64,000 nucleotides of DNA from assembly GCF_018128285.1 (NCBI RefSeq), contig NZ_CP072380.1:2852001-2916000 (forward strand), given 5' to 3'. The DNA is from Atopobium sp. oral taxon 416 (GTDB lineage: Bacteria > Actinomycetota > Coriobacteriia > Coriobacteriales > Atopobiaceae). The position numbers and the translations under genes are program-made. The stretch's first letter is position 1, and each line of letters opens with the position of its first letter. A model generated the notes under the pieces. It had not been told where the DNA came from. It saw only the letters and a list, made by a program, of their open reading frames with translations, and did no database searches. Positions 47,507-57,343 of the stretch are shown one piece after another.

Positions 47507-47935
47507 TCAGTCAATAGCTACCTGCGTTGCATTGCTCGTGTTCGTGCACTTAGGAACATTGATGTTCAAAACGCCGTCTGCAAGCTTTGCAGTGATGCCC
47601 TGCGTTGCTGCATCCTTCAGATATACCTGACGCGTGGCGCTCCACTCAGAGGTCTCTCTGTGCAAATAGTTCTTGCTCTTTTCTTCGTCACTGTCTTTCT
47701 TATCAACGGAGATTGTCAATGTACCTTCATTGAGCTCCACGTCAATCTGATTTTTCTTGACGCCCGGGAGCTGAGCAGACACAACGTACTTGTCGTCTGC
47801 ATCCTCAACGTTCATCTTGAAAGCTGCATGGTCTGCATTGATGACTGTGGGAAAGTCATCCATAAAGTCAAAGAACGGGTCAAACGCCCGATGAAGAGCA
47901 CGATCATAACGATCAAACGGAACTAATTCAGCCAT
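47507..47935 (-). CDS. Small heat-shock protein Hsp20 family
   Basis: 142 residues with the alpha-crystallin domain: DKYVVSAQLPGVKKNQIDVE, LNEGTLTISVDKK, and the C-terminal VLNINVPK (usual A-x-x-x-n-G-v-L). It binds unfolding proteins. AAGGAG lies before ATG at 47935. A long upstream region carries an HspR-like box at 48063-48087 (see finding). Confidence 0.92.
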   Translation of the reverse strand: MAELVPFDRYDRALHRAFDPFFDFMDDFPTVINADHAAFKMNVEDADDKYVVSAQLPGVKKNQIDVELNEGTLTISVDKKDSDEEKSKNYLHRETSEWSATRQVYLKDAATQGITAKLADGVLNINVPKCTNTSNATQVAID

Positions 47936-48062
47936 CGTTGTCACTCCTTTGTAACGTCTCGGACACCTCATCTGAGGCACTCCTTTTGTTTGTCTATATA
48001 TGCCCGGAGCGAATAGGTTTATACATTGATACACAACTTTTTTAAGCTATTCTCACTCAAAA

Positions 48063-48087
48063 TATCTAAGCGCTCTTATATGAGATT
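48063..48087. promoter_or_regulatory. HspR-like box upstream of hsp20
   Basis: TATCTAAGC-N10-GAGATT, the same layout as the boxes before clpB and dnaK, with one change in each half. It lies 128 bp upstream of the hsp20 start. Confidence 0.6.
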
Positions 48088-48245
48088 CTGAGCGATCTTC
48101 GGCAACTCAGGTCTCTGAGGCTTTTCACTCTGTGTGTTCTCTAAACACAGAGCACGTGCCCTATTTGTGTGCTTCTACCTTAGAGCGTGCACTGAGATAA
48201 GATGGTGGATAAGAAAACCATGAACGCACCGCAAGGAGGCTATCT

Positions 48246-48869
48246 GTGGACGAGAATGCACACTGTGACTCAAACAAACCTCAGACTCCGCAGGATCACT
48301 CTCAAACCCCGTACAATCAGAATGCTCACTATACTCAGGAATCCCCACGTAGGGACAGTCCCTACTCCTATGAAAATACTGCCGTACCCAGAGTACCGGT
48401 GAATAAGCCCCAACACTTGACCGAAAATCCCAGACCTTCAGGTGCCCAGAACTATGCGCCGAGCATGACGGAACGCGGCTACAGCCCTTCCTATCAGCCA
48501 TCTCAGCAGTCCGGCGGCACTCACTATGTGCACCCAAAGCGCCCCCGCAAGACGCAGCCGACCATCACGGAGGGGCAGAATACTAAGTATCCGGGCGAAT
48601 ATACGCACGACTCCAATATCTCGGTCGGCGGAGGCGGACCGCTTTCCGGAGCGCCATACCGCCGGTCCCGTTCACACATGAAACGGCTGCGTAAGGATCT
48701 GCACTACGGTCAGTACCTTGAGATCCCAAAAGGCCGCCGCTCGATCTTCTCTTCTCAGGAGCGTGCGCGCCACACCCGCTCTGTGATCACCTTTGCGGTC
48801 GTGATCGCAATCATTGTGATCGCGATCATCTGCATCATTTCGCTCGTAGCTTCACGAGTGGGCGCTTAG
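48246..48869 (+). CDS. Tail-anchored membrane protein, function unknown
   Basis: 207 residues. GTG at 48246 has AAGGAGG 6 nt upstream. Residues 1-130 are polar, Pro/Gln/Asn-rich and probably disordered; a basic stretch follows (RRSRSHMKRLRKDLHY), and one C-terminal transmembrane helix (VITFAVVIAIIVIAIICIIS). The layout suggests a cytoplasmic protein held by a C-terminal anchor. It is divergent from hsp20. Confidence 0.75.
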   Translation: MDENAHCDSNKPQTPQDHSQTPYNQNAHYTQESPRRDSPYSYENTAVPRVPVNKPQHLTENPRPSGAQNYAPSMTERGYSPSYQPSQQSGGTHYVHPKRPRKTQPTITEGQNTKYPGEYTHDSNISVGGGGPLSGAPYRRSRSHMKRLRKDLHYGQYLEIPKGRRSIFSSQERARHTRSVITFAVVIAIIVIAIICIISLVASRVGA

Positions 48870-48874
48870 CATCA

Positions 48875-49063
48875 CTAATCCCAGGGATCAGGCTCGAAGA
48901 GCGGCTCCTGTGGGGGTTTGCGGTCCGACCAGGGGTCATACCCGTCGTCGTCTTCGTTTTCCGGCCGCGCACAGGATGTATCGACACCCTCTTTACGTGC
49001 GGTTTCGGCGTCACGGTTTTTCATAGCTGTACGGCGTTTGCGCCGCCTGTCGGTCTGCTTCAC
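48875..49063 (-). CDS. Small acidic protein downstream of the PASTA protein
   Basis: 62 residues. GTG at 49063 is 10 nt after the PASTA gene stop, with AGGAGG 6 nt upstream, so translation is coupled. The first third is basic (KQTDRRRKRRTAMKNRD), the rest acidic with DPW repeats (YDPWSDRK, EPDPWD). Too short for family assignment. Confidence 0.6.
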   Translation of the reverse strand: MKQTDRRRKRRTAMKNRDAETARKEGVDTSCARPENEDDDGYDPWSDRKPPQEPLFEPDPWD

Positions 49064-49073
49064 CGCTACCCTC

Positions 49074-50969
49074 CTACTGTGCCAGATAGGTCTGCGCTGC
49101 ATAGGTTGTAATCTGCTTATAGTCACCGTGCTGCTGGCTGTACGCACTTCTCGGGGCGCATGTCACGACGCCTGCGGTTGAGGACCCTTGCTGATACACC
49201 AACACCGTCCAGACATTGTTGCCGCTCGTACCGACCGTACACCTAAACCGTGGTCGGTTGGACAAGGTATCGCTCGCCTGGTTTGTCTCAGATGAGCTTG
49301 CCGTAGCGGATGTCTCTGTATCCTTGCTCGTATCCTCGCCCTCGCCGGTATCGGTCGTGTCGGACGAGCTATCGTCCGCTTCCGGCACATTCGTGATGCT
49401 TGCCTGCTCAGAGTTAAGCGCACAGTCTTTCATGATCCGCTCCACCGATGCCTCACTGACGCCGGAAAGTCCATCCATGTAGGAGGAGACCAGCTCCAGC
49501 CTGACGCCTGCGATCGCGGCACCGCGTGACAGGACATCCTGCACATCGGAACTGTTCGCACCTTTTGAGTGCGGTTCAGGGGTGAAATAGAGCGTGTCTG
49601 CGTCGTCCTTGGCATAGCTACACTGCGCATAGTCGCTGTCCGTGATGGATCCGGTCCTCAAGGTATATCCCTGCTGGCTCATGAAGGTGGCCACGCTCTG
49701 CGGACGGGCAGAGAGGTAGTCTGCGACGTGCCGAGCATCAGTTAAGCCCGTATCCTCATCCTTATCGTCGTCCTTTTTCACGACGGACAGATTGATCGTC
49801 TGCCCCTCCGCCACCTTGGTCCCCGCCTGAGGATCGGAGGACTGGACGGTACCTGCGCCGCTGTCAGCGTCCACATAGCTGACGTTGGCTTTGAGCCCGC
49901 TCTGTTCGAGCTCCTTGACCGCTTCATCTTCAGCCATACCGATAACATCGGGCACGACAAAATCCTGTGCCAGAGTCAGCGTGATCGTATCCGTTGAGGA
50001 GAAGGGTTGGCCGACATCGGGGTCGACCGCCAGCACCGTATCGTTTTCTTTCGAGGAATTCTGGTACGCCAGATGGTATCCACCCACCCCCATCTTATTG
50101 AGGGCAGCCATCGCGTCATCTTTGCTCTTACCGATGATGTCAGGCATGATGCGGCCCTGACCGACCGTAAAGCGGACATGTGAGCCCCGCCGCACGGTTT
50201 GGTTCGCCGGCACCTCCTGTGAGAGGACATAGCCGCCGTCACCGTCCACATAGGTATGCTCAACATCTGCGACAAGCCCGACGTCCTGGACTGCTTTTGT
50301 AGCGTCGTCCTCTGAAAGCCCCGAGAGGTCAGGCATCGTAACCTGTTGGGTGCTCCGCACATAGAAGAAGATCCCTACTCCGGCTACAATAGCGAGGACA
50401 ATGATAAGAGGAATGAGCCAAGGCCGTTTTTTCTTTTTAGCGTTGTACGGGTTCTCCTCAGCGCTCGCGTCATCATTTCCCTGAACGTTCGTATCATCCG
50501 CCTGGGTATCCGAGGACCCTACCGCTGCAGGTGGCACGCTGCCGGAAGCGCTGCTCCCCCCGATGCGGTCAAAGCCTGCATCGACGTCCCCCACCTCAGT
50601 TTCTTCACCGAACATCACCTTTGTCGCAGGAGTGGTGATGTAGGTCTCGAGCTCCTTGCGCCGCTTGTCTTTATCTTGCTGTACTCTCGTCGGTGCATCC
50701 TGCATATCGGGGGGATTCGCGGGATTTATCCTGTGTGTATCACCCTGAGAGCCTGGAGAGGACATCCTGACCGTTTCACCCCGTGATCCCTGTGAGACAG
50801 CTGCCTGGTGCACCTTGTCGTCGAGCGAATCGACAGCAACCGGCTGCGTCTTACCCAGCTCAACATGCAATTGCGTCTTCCTTCTGGCGTCTTTGGACAC
50901 AGGGTAACCGCATTCAAAACAAAACGCGGAGTCATCGGGCACCTCCGTGCCGCATCTCGGGCATTTCAT
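49074..50969 (-). CDS. Zinc ribbon - TM - three PASTA domain protein without a kinase
   Basis: 631 residues. A CxxC zinc ribbon at 3-20 (CPRCGTEVPDDSAFCFECG), a polar linker, a TM helix about 186-206 (PWLIPLIIVLAIVAGVGIFFY), then three PASTA repeats (VTMPDLSGLSEDDATKAVQD, IMPDIIGKSKDDAMAALNK, VVPDVIGMAEDEAVKELEQ), and a roughly 230-residue C-terminal Ser/Thr-rich region. PASTA domains bind peptidoglycan or muropeptides and normally sit on PknB-type kinases or PBPs; no kinase part exists here. AGGAG precedes ATG. Confidence 0.9.
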   Translation of the reverse strand: MKCPRCGTEVPDDSAFCFECGYPVSKDARRKTQLHVELGKTQPVAVDSLDDKVHQAAVSQGSRGETVRMSSPGSQGDTHRINPANPPDMQDAPTRVQQDKDKRRKELETYITTPATKVMFGEETEVGDVDAGFDRIGGSSASGSVPPAAVGSSDTQADDTNVQGNDDASAEENPYNAKKKKRPWLIPLIIVLAIVAGVGIFFYVRSTQQVTMPDLSGLSEDDATKAVQDVGLVADVEHTYVDGDGGYVLSQEVPANQTVRRGSHVRFTVGQGRIMPDIIGKSKDDAMAALNKMGVGGYHLAYQNSSKENDTVLAVDPDVGQPFSSTDTITLTLAQDFVVPDVIGMAEDEAVKELEQSGLKANVSYVDADSGAGTVQSSDPQAGTKVAEGQTINLSVVKKDDDKDEDTGLTDARHVADYLSARPQSVATFMSQQGYTLRTGSITDSDYAQCSYAKDDADTLYFTPEPHSKGANSSDVQDVLSRGAAIAGVRLELVSSYMDGLSGVSEASVERIMKDCALNSEQASITNVPEADDSSSDTTDTGEGEDTSKDTETSATASSSETNQASDTLSNRPRFRCTVGTSGNNVWTVLVYQQGSSTAGVVTCAPRSAYSQQHGDYKQITTYAAQTYLAQ

Positions 50970-51154
50970 GTATCACTCCTGATTTTATCAGCCGGCCTTC
51001 GTACCGTGGTTGGGTTACCGATCGCAAGGCAGGCGCATATGGTTGATGCTACTGTACTCCATACACGCGCAGATACGGTGTGCCGGCGCAAAAAGCCCGC
51101 CCTACCGGAATTGAACTGCGCCCCAAATCCTGGACGCCCTAATAGAGACTGAGC

Positions 51155-52029
51155 CTAGACGGCCTGGTTCCGGAATTCCTCCGGGGTCAGGCCGCCGAGC
51201 GCCTTCTGGCGCCTGCGGGTGTTCCAGAAGATTATATATGCCTCAAGGTCTGCCTTGAACGCCTCGAACGTGTCCCAGTCATTCCCGCGGAAGAACTCGT
51301 CCTTCATATGGCCGAAGAGGCCCTCGGTGCAGGCATTGTCGAGGCAGTTGCCCTTCCTGGACATGCTCTGCACGATCCCTGCCCCCTCGAGCTTGGAGCA
51401 ATAGGCCTCATGTTGGTACTGCCATCCCATGTCGCTGTGGAGCAGCGGATGCTTCCATGCGGGGAGCTTCTCTATGAGCATGCAGAGCATGTCCGTCTGC
51501 TGCGCCATGTCGGGGTGCTCCGATATGGACCATGCGACGATCTCCCTGCTCGAGAAGTCGTAGAGCGGCGCGAGGTATGCCTTGCCGAACGAGCACCTGA
51601 ATTCCGTCACGTCCGTCCCCATCTTCTTCCATGGCCCTTCGGCCGCGAAGTCGCGTCCCAGCAGGTTCTCGAAGGTGCTGCCTACGACCCCCTTGTACGA
51701 GTTGTATCTGTGGTAGTCGGTCTCGCGCCTGATGCCGCAGGATATCCCCATCTCGTGCATGATCTTGAGCACCGTCTTGTCGGCTATGCGCGCTCCGTCC
51801 TCGCTGCGCAGGCACATGGCTATCTCCCTGTGGCCGCATCCGTTGGGGCAGCGCGAGAATATCTCCGCCACGCGCTTCCAGAGCTTTGGCCTGGTGGGTC
51901 TGGCGGGATGGGAGAGCGCATAGTGGTACGTCGACCTCGCAAGACCCGCTGCCGCCAGCAGGTCGTCGAGCCTGTAGCCCTCCTGCGCGAGCGCATGCAC
52001 GGCCTCTGCCTTCGCCCTGGTCAGATCCT
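51155..52029 (-). pseudogene. IS150-like transposase, 3' part (DDE catalytic core)
   Basis: DLTRAKAEAVHALAQEGYRL, GLARSTYHYALSHPARP, then the integrase core: WKKMGTDVTEF (first D), LHSDMGWQY (second D, reading HSDMG), and GLFGHMKDEFF (final E). All three catalytic residues are present. It lacks a start of its own and is cut from its N-terminal part by the IS3-like copy at 52030. Confidence 0.8.
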
Positions 52030-53435
52030 TGAGCCCTGTCAATATAATGGACAGAGAAATCTCAGATTTTTTATGCGACCTGCATCGCCTTTGGATCGTA
52101 TGCAAGGCCTTTCTCGAAGCGCTCGAAGAACTCCTGCATCACCTCTGCGGGCACGCGACCTTCTATGGACTTATGTGGGCGGAAGCGGTTGTAGTATGAC
52201 TCGATTAAACTCGTGTGCCTTGTGCTTGGTCGTGGATGCGTCTAAGAGGCGCTTATGGTAGTACCACTCGTTCTTGAGCGTGGTGAAAAGCGATTCGGCG
52301 ACCGTATTGTCGTGGCAGCTTCCGGTTCTTCCCACGGAGAGCCTCACGTCGGGTACGGCTGAGCAGGCGGTCAGCTCTGAGCTTATGTACTGGCTGCCTG
52401 GGCTGCTTAGAATATAGCCCCTTTGGCCACGTATCCGCACGAATATGCCATCTTCAGGGCAAAGACGACAAGCCCTGCCCTCATGTTGTCCTGTATGCTT
52501 CAGCCCACCACCATGTGTGTGCACAGATCGTCTACGACGGCGAGATATATAAAGCCTGCCGTGGTCCTGCGATAGGTTGTATCGCCCACGAGCTTGGCTG
52601 TCGGGACGGGACACGAAAAGCCGCGCCGGGTGAGGGCGCTGCGCTCGGGGGTATCAGGTGCGGGCAGTATCGTCCTCTTGGAGGCATTGGATCAGATGCC
52701 GCAGATGCCCAAGCTTAGCCATGCACCTGCGCACGCGGTAGCGGGTCGTGCCTGTAAATTTTGCGTAACTTTGGGTCGCCTGTGAGCTTGGATCAGACCT
52801 TGCAAAAGCTAAAGCGCCTGTCGCTTTCCTCCCATATCGCGCAGATGGCTTCCTTGAGGGGACCCCATAGGTCCTCACCGCCTTTGGCCTTGAGCCATCT
52901 GTAGAAGTGAGCCCTGCTCAGCTCCAGTACGCTCCATCATCGAGACGCTGTAGGTTGCCCTCTTCTCCAGCATGAGCTAAAACCTGTCCTTCAACAGAGG
53001 CTTCCGGCGAAGAAGGCTGCCACTTTTTAGGAACTCGTTTTCGCTCTCGAGCTCGTGCATGCGCCTGTTCACTGCGTCGAGCTGCTTGTGATCGTCGATC
53101 CTTTCCTGGGTGACCCTTTTGGTCTTTGAGTGCTTGATGATCCAGTCGTTTAAGGTCTTGTCGTTGGCCTCAAGCTTCGCGGCGCATTCTCTGATGCTCT
53201 TCTTCGGGTTGGCCTTACGTGCCTTCCTGTAGTAGTCGATAGCCTCAAGGCAATACTCCTTCAGTGTAGTGTTTGGGTGTTTCCGGCTTCGTGCGAGACT
53301 TTGCCTTCTCTATCTCGCTTGCGCTCACTGACATCTCATCTCTCCAATCTGCTGACTGTGCTGGGTGGGTATCTGGACAGAGCATATCTGCTGCCAGTCC
53401 CTGAATCCCACTGTCCACCAAAAGATTACAGCTCA
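52030..53435 (-). mobile_element. IS3-family element copy 3 with 3-bp target repeat
   Basis: 1406 bp, nearly identical to copy 1 and in the opposite orientation. It is flanked by CCT at both ends (52027-52029 and 53436-53438), the expected 3-bp IS3 target duplication, so it arrived by transposition into the IS150-like element. It carries the same frameshifts, TGA codons and the destroyed catalytic Asp as copy 1. Confidence 0.88.
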
Positions 53436-53896
53436 CCTGCCTTCCGACCAGGGACCGCAGTTTTTTTAGGTACGCCACCTCGGCCTCGAGCTGCTGCTCG
53501 CGCGTGAGCGGCCTCGCTGCGGCCCCCGATCCCTTCGAGCGTCCCTTGGGCTTCGGCCTCGGCGCCTCCATCGCGGTATGCCCTGCACCACCTGTCGAGC
53601 GGGGCCAGCGACATGATGTCATACCTGGCCATCGCATCGCCCTTGGACATGCCATCCTCGACGACGGCCTTCGCGGCCGCGACCTTCTGTCCGTATGTAT
53701 ACCTTGCCTGCTTCCCGTCCATCGACAGCAGCACCTCGCTTCCGAACGCCTTCCATATCTGCTGCCATTTTCTCACGGTGCTGCGCGGCATGGAGAGCTC
53801 CTTCGCCACGCTCTTGTATCCACGTCCTTTCCCGAAGAGCTCTGCCGCCTTCTTCCTTGCCTCGATGTCGTGCTTGACCCTCAGATCGGTATGCAT
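53436..53896 (-). pseudogene. IS150-like transposase, 5' part (HTH/leucine-zipper)
   Basis: ATG at 53896 with GGGAGG 7 nt upstream. HTH region MHTDLRVKHDIEARKKAAEL, KSVAKELSMPRSTVRKWQQ, then APLDRWCRAYRDGGAEA; a base is lost near 53575, after which frame 2 gives KPKGRSKGSG, LTREQQLEAEVAYLKKLRSL. The upstream RBS lies inside a 13-bp stem (53904-53935). Confidence 0.75.
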
Positions 53897-53903
53897 GAAT
53901 ATG

Positions 53904-53935
53904 CCTCCCATTTCCTATGTCCAGGAAATGGGAGG
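53904..53935 (-). promoter_or_regulatory. Stem-loop covering the ribosome binding site of the IS150-like transposase
   Basis: CCTCCCATTTCCT (53904-53916) and AGGAAATGGGAGG (53923-53935) are perfect 13-bp arms with a 6-nt loop; GGGAGG is the binding site for the ATG at 53896. A transcript entering from outside the element would hide the site, a known way to limit transposase. Confidence 0.65.
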
Positions 53936-53984
53936 CAGTTCAAAACCAGCCGGCAGCCCTTATCAGGTACCTGTGGGAGCTGTC

Positions 53985-56666
53985 TCACTCCATCGAATCA
54001 GGCTCAAGTGCCTCTTCGTCGCCGTCACTTGTCTCAACGGCTTCTGCCTTGTGCTTGCGTGCCTCAGTAGCTTCAGCATCGCGCTCAGCGAAGATTCTGT
54101 CGCCCGAGCCGAGATCAACTTTCACGACATCACCCTCATGCAGCTTGCCATCGATAATCAAGTTTGCCACATTGTCTACGACCTGACGCTGAATCAGACG
54201 CTTCAGCGGACGGGCACCGTAGACCGGATCCAGGCCATCGAGCGCCAGGGACTCCTTTGCGGCATCCGTAAGCTCGAGCGAGATACGGTCGCGCTCAAGA
54301 CGCTTGCGGACATCTTTGAGCTGAATGTCAACAATCTTCTCAATGTCCTCAAGGCCAAGGGAGTGAAAGACGATTACGTCGTCGATACGGTTCAGAAACT
54401 CAGGCTTGAAGGTCTGACGCAGTGCGTTGTTGACCTGCTTTTGGATCTCATCCGGATCACTCTTCGTGTTGGCACCTGCGATGTACTGGCTGCCGACGTT
54501 GGAGGTCATAATGATGATCGTGTTCTTAAAGCTCACGACACGGCCCTGGCCATCGGTCAGGCGCCCATCGTCAAGCACCTGCAGCAGGATGTTGAAGACA
54601 TCAGGATGCGCCTTCTCCATCTCATCGAGCAGAATCACGGAGTACGGGCGACGGCGTACCGCTTCGGTCAGTTGGCCGCCCTCGTCATAGCCCACATATC
54701 CAGGCGGTGCGCCGATCAGACGCTGGACTGAAAACTTCTCCATGTATTCAGACATATCGATGCGGATCAGCGCTTTCTCATCGTCGAACAGGCACTCCGC
54801 CAAGGCCTTTGCAAGCTCGGTCTTGCCGACGCCGGTCGGACCAAGGAAGAAGAAACTGCCGATGGGACGGTTCTCATCGGAGAGCCCTGCACGGCTTCTT
54901 CTGACCGCATTTGCGACTGCATGGACTGCCTCGTCCTGGCCGACAACCCGCTTGTGCAGGTTCGCCTCAAGGTTGCGCAGCTTGTCCATTTCGCCCTGCA
55001 TCATCTTGGAGATCGGAATGCCGGTCCATGCAGAGACGACCTCAGCGATCTCCTCAGAGGTGACCTCCTCCTTCAGGAGCCCACCATCCTCAGCGTGCTT
55101 CGCTGACAAGGCATCCTCAGCTTTCTGATACTCTTTCTGCAGTTGCGGAATCGTGGAGTATCTGAGCTCAGAGGCGCGGGTTAGGTCGCCCTCACGGGTC
55201 ACTTTCTCCATCTCGGTCTTCGCGTCTTCGATCTTGCTCTTGACGTCCTGCGCGTGGTCGATTGCAGACTTCTCATTCTGCCAGTTGGCTTTCATACCAT
55301 CCAGCTTCTCCTGAGTCGTCGCGATGTTCTTGCGCAGTTTCTCCAGACGCTCCTTGGAGGCCTCGTCGTCCTCCTTCATCAGCGCCTGCTCCTCGATCTG
55401 CATCTGTGTCAGCTGACGGTCGACCGCATCGATATCCGCCGGCATGGAATCAAGCTCCATACGAAGCCGTGACGCTGCCTCATCCACCAGGTCGATCGCC
55501 TTATCTGGCAGGAACCGGTCGGAGATGTAGCGGTTGGACAGATCCGCGGCACTCACCAGCGCACTGTCCGTGATACGGACACGGTGGTGCTGCTCGTACT
55601 TATCCTTGATGCCACGCAGGATTGAGATGGTCTCCTCGACGGAGGGCTCGCCAACCATCACGGGCTGGAAACGACGGGCCAGTGCCTGGTCCTTCTCAAT
55701 GTACTTGTGGTACTCGTTGAGCGTCGTCGCGCCGATCGCGTGCAATGTACCGCGTGCCAGCGCCGGCTTCAGGATGTTGCCCGCATCCATAGAGCCTTCA
55801 ACCGCGCCTGCGCCCACAATCGTGTGCAGCTCATCGATAAAGAGGATGACTTTGCCGTTTGACTTCTCAATCTCCTTCAGGACAGACTTCAGACGATCCT
55901 CAAACTCGCCCCGGTACTTTGCGCCTGCGACCAGTGAGGACATATCAAGCTCGATCAGCTCTTTGTCCCTCAGGGTTGTCGGCACATCGCCGTTCACAAT
56001 ACGCTCAGCTAAGCCTTCGACGATTGCGGTCTTGCCGACGCCAGGCTCACCGATCAGCACCGGGTTGTTCTTGGTACGGCGTGAAAGCACCTGGATCGTA
56101 CGACGAATCTCCTCCACACGGCCGATCACAGGATCGAGCTTGCCCTGACGGGCAAGATCCGTCACATTGCGGCCGTAGCGCTCAAGCGCCTCAAATTCAG
56201 GCTTCTGGTCCTGAGACGTAACTCTGTCGTCACCTCTCAGCTCCTCATAGGCTTCGCGGATACGCCTCGACGTGAGTCCGCTTGCCTTCAGAATCGAACC
56301 GGCCTCAGACTTGTCATCAGCCAGTGCGATCAACAAGTGCTCAGAAGTCACATACTGGTCGTCCATCTTGGACGCGATGCGCTCTGCATCGTTTGCCATT
56401 CTCATAAAATCGTTGCTCATACCCATCTGTGAGATATCCCCGGAGACCTTGGGAGCACTCTGAATCGCCTGATCGACTTGCCCCTGGATCGTCTGTGGCT
56501 CTACACCGACCCGCTCAATGATCGCGGAGATATTATGTTCACCTGAATCGAGCAATGCCTTGAGCAGATGGATCGGCTCGACTGCCCCGGCGTTCGCATC
56601 AGTTGCGACACCGAGTGCATTCTGCAGCGCCTCCTGGGCCGTTACCGCCCATTTGTTTATGTTCAT
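53985..56666 (-). CDS. clpB: ATP-dependent disaggregase ClpB
   Basis: 893 residues, dissolves aggregates with DnaK. N-domain; NBD1 with [13 protein letters not shown] and LFIDELHT; a long coiled-coil M-domain (about 410-530); NBD2 with [13 protein letters not shown] and [13 protein letters not shown]; a C-terminal part with [13 protein letters not shown]. The start is taken at MNINKW (ATG 56666, AGAGG 8 nt upstream); two earlier starts lie too close to the site. HspR-like box at 56769-56797. Confidence 0.96.
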   Translation of the reverse strand: MNINKWAVTAQEALQNALGVATDANAGAVEPIHLLKALLDSGEHNISAIIERVGVEPQTIQGQVDQAIQSAPKVSGDISQMGMSNDFMRMANDAERIASKMDDQYVTSEHLLIALADDKSEAGSILKASGLTSRRIREAYEELRGDDRVTSQDQKPEFEALERYGRNVTDLARQGKLDPVIGRVEEIRRTIQVLSRRTKNNPVLIGEPGVGKTAIVEGLAERIVNGDVPTTLRDKELIELDMSSLVAGAKYRGEFEDRLKSVLKEIEKSNGKVILFIDELHTIVGAGAVEGSMDAGNILKPALARGTLHAIGATTLNEYHKYIEKDQALARRFQPVMVGEPSVEETISILRGIKDKYEQHHRVRITDSALVSAADLSNRYISDRFLPDKAIDLVDEAASRLRMELDSMPADIDAVDRQLTQMQIEEQALMKEDDEASKERLEKLRKNIATTQEKLDGMKANWQNEKSAIDHAQDVKSKIEDAKTEMEKVTREGDLTRASELRYSTIPQLQKEYQKAEDALSAKHAEDGGLLKEEVTSEEIAEVVSAWTGIPISKMMQGEMDKLRNLEANLHKRVVGQDEAVHAVANAVRRSRAGLSDENRPIGSFFFLGPTGVGKTELAKALAECLFDDEKALIRIDMSEYMEKFSVQRLIGAPPGYVGYDEGGQLTEAVRRRPYSVILLDEMEKAHPDVFNILLQVLDDGRLTDGQGRVVSFKNTIIIMTSNVGSQYIAGANTKSDPDEIQKQVNNALRQTFKPEFLNRIDDVIVFHSLGLEDIEKIVDIQLKDVRKRLERDRISLELTDAAKESLALDGLDPVYGARPLKRLIQRQVVDNVANLIIDGKLHEGDVVKVDLGSGDRIFAERDAEATEARKHKAEAVETSDGDEEALEPDSME

Positions 56667-56768
56667 GGCCATCACCTCTCTGCATTGGGCCTTGCTATGT
56701 GCACAAACCCAACGCTTCTTTCGCTTATCACTAGAGGATGTTCCCGATATGGGGTCTTCTCATACATA

Positions 56769-56797
56769 TATCTAAGTGTATTTGCAGTAGATTTTTT
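56769..56797. promoter_or_regulatory. HspR-like box upstream of clpB
   Basis: TATCTAAGT (56769-56777) - N10 - TAGATTTTTT (56788-56797), giving the inverted repeat ATCTA/TAGAT. It lies 103 bp upstream of the clpB start, and the same layout precedes dnaK (61304-61332) and hsp20. Confidence 0.65.
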
Positions 56798-56844
56798 ATT
56801 ATATAGACACTCAGCCTACAGATACGCAGGAATCGCCCCTACAC

Positions 56845-56873
56845 GAAAGGCAGCCTCACAGTGGCTGCCTTTC
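56845..56873 (-). terminator. Hairpin after hspR
   Basis: GAAAGGCAGCC (56845-56855) and GGCTGCCTTTC (56863-56873) form a perfect 11-bp stem with a 7-nt loop, 33 bp after the hspR stop on the minus strand. T-tract is weak. Confidence 0.65.
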
Positions 56874-56905
56874 AACAAACCATTCCGTATAGAATGGAGC
56901 CTACG

Positions 56906-57343
56906 CTATTTTTTATCGCTATCCTCGCCGATATCTCCAGAGGAGAGCAACCCGCGCATGACCTGCTCGGCCGTAGCGCCCTTATAGGGCGTGAGCGCAG
57001 TGATCTTCTCGCGGGTCTTGAGCTCATGTACTTCCTCCTCGAGTTCACGAACCCGCTGCCGAAGCTCGTCGATCTCCTTATTGCGCTTCTCCGCCGTCTC
57101 GCGCATATCAAGGATGCGGATCACACCTGCCAAATTGATGCCTTCATCGGTCAGCTTGGCAATCAGGTTGAGTCGTTCGATATCGGCGCGTGAATACAGC
57201 CGTGTGTTGCCACGCGAACGTCCGGGGCTCACAAGCCCTTTCTGTTCGTAGACCCGCAGCGTCTGCGGGTGCATGCCCGTCAATTCCGCCGCCACACTGA
57301 TCATATAGAGCGGTTTGTTCTTATCTGTGTCACTCTGTGCCAT
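56906..57343 (-). CDS. hspR: MerR-type heat-shock repressor HspR
   Basis: 145 residues. MerR helix-turn-helix [20 protein letters not shown] and [16 protein letters not shown], then a coiled coil ([19 protein letters not shown]). HspR represses the dnaK operon and clpB in Actinobacteria by binding HAIR sites. It is the last gene of dnaK-grpE-dnaJ-hspR and overlaps dnaJ by 14 bp. Confidence 0.95.
   Translation of the reverse strand: MAQSDTDKNKPLYMISVAAELTGMHPQTLRVYEQKGLVSPGRSRGNTRLYSRADIERLNLIAKLTDEGINLAGVIRILDMRETAEKRNKEIDELRQRVRELEEEVHELKTREKITALTPYKGATAEQVMRGLLSSGDIGEDSDKK

Larger units (their letters stand above)
51140..53940 (-). mobile_element. IS150-like (IS3-family) element split by IS3-like copy 3
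   Basis: Transposase parts on the minus strand: 5' part 53896 to 53436, 3' part 52029 to 51155. When the inserted 1406 bp and one 3-bp repeat are removed, the frame joins directly (VGRQ + DLTRAKAEAV). The element's own end lies about 45 bp downstream of clpB. The exact terminal repeats were not resolved. Confidence 0.7.

Noticed and set aside
51089-51150. A tRNA-like T-arm (GTTCAATTCCGG on the minus strand) near the IS150-like end
   Set aside because: The 5-bp T-stem does not pair, and no acceptor or anticodon arm is found on either side of the IS, so it is a chance match.
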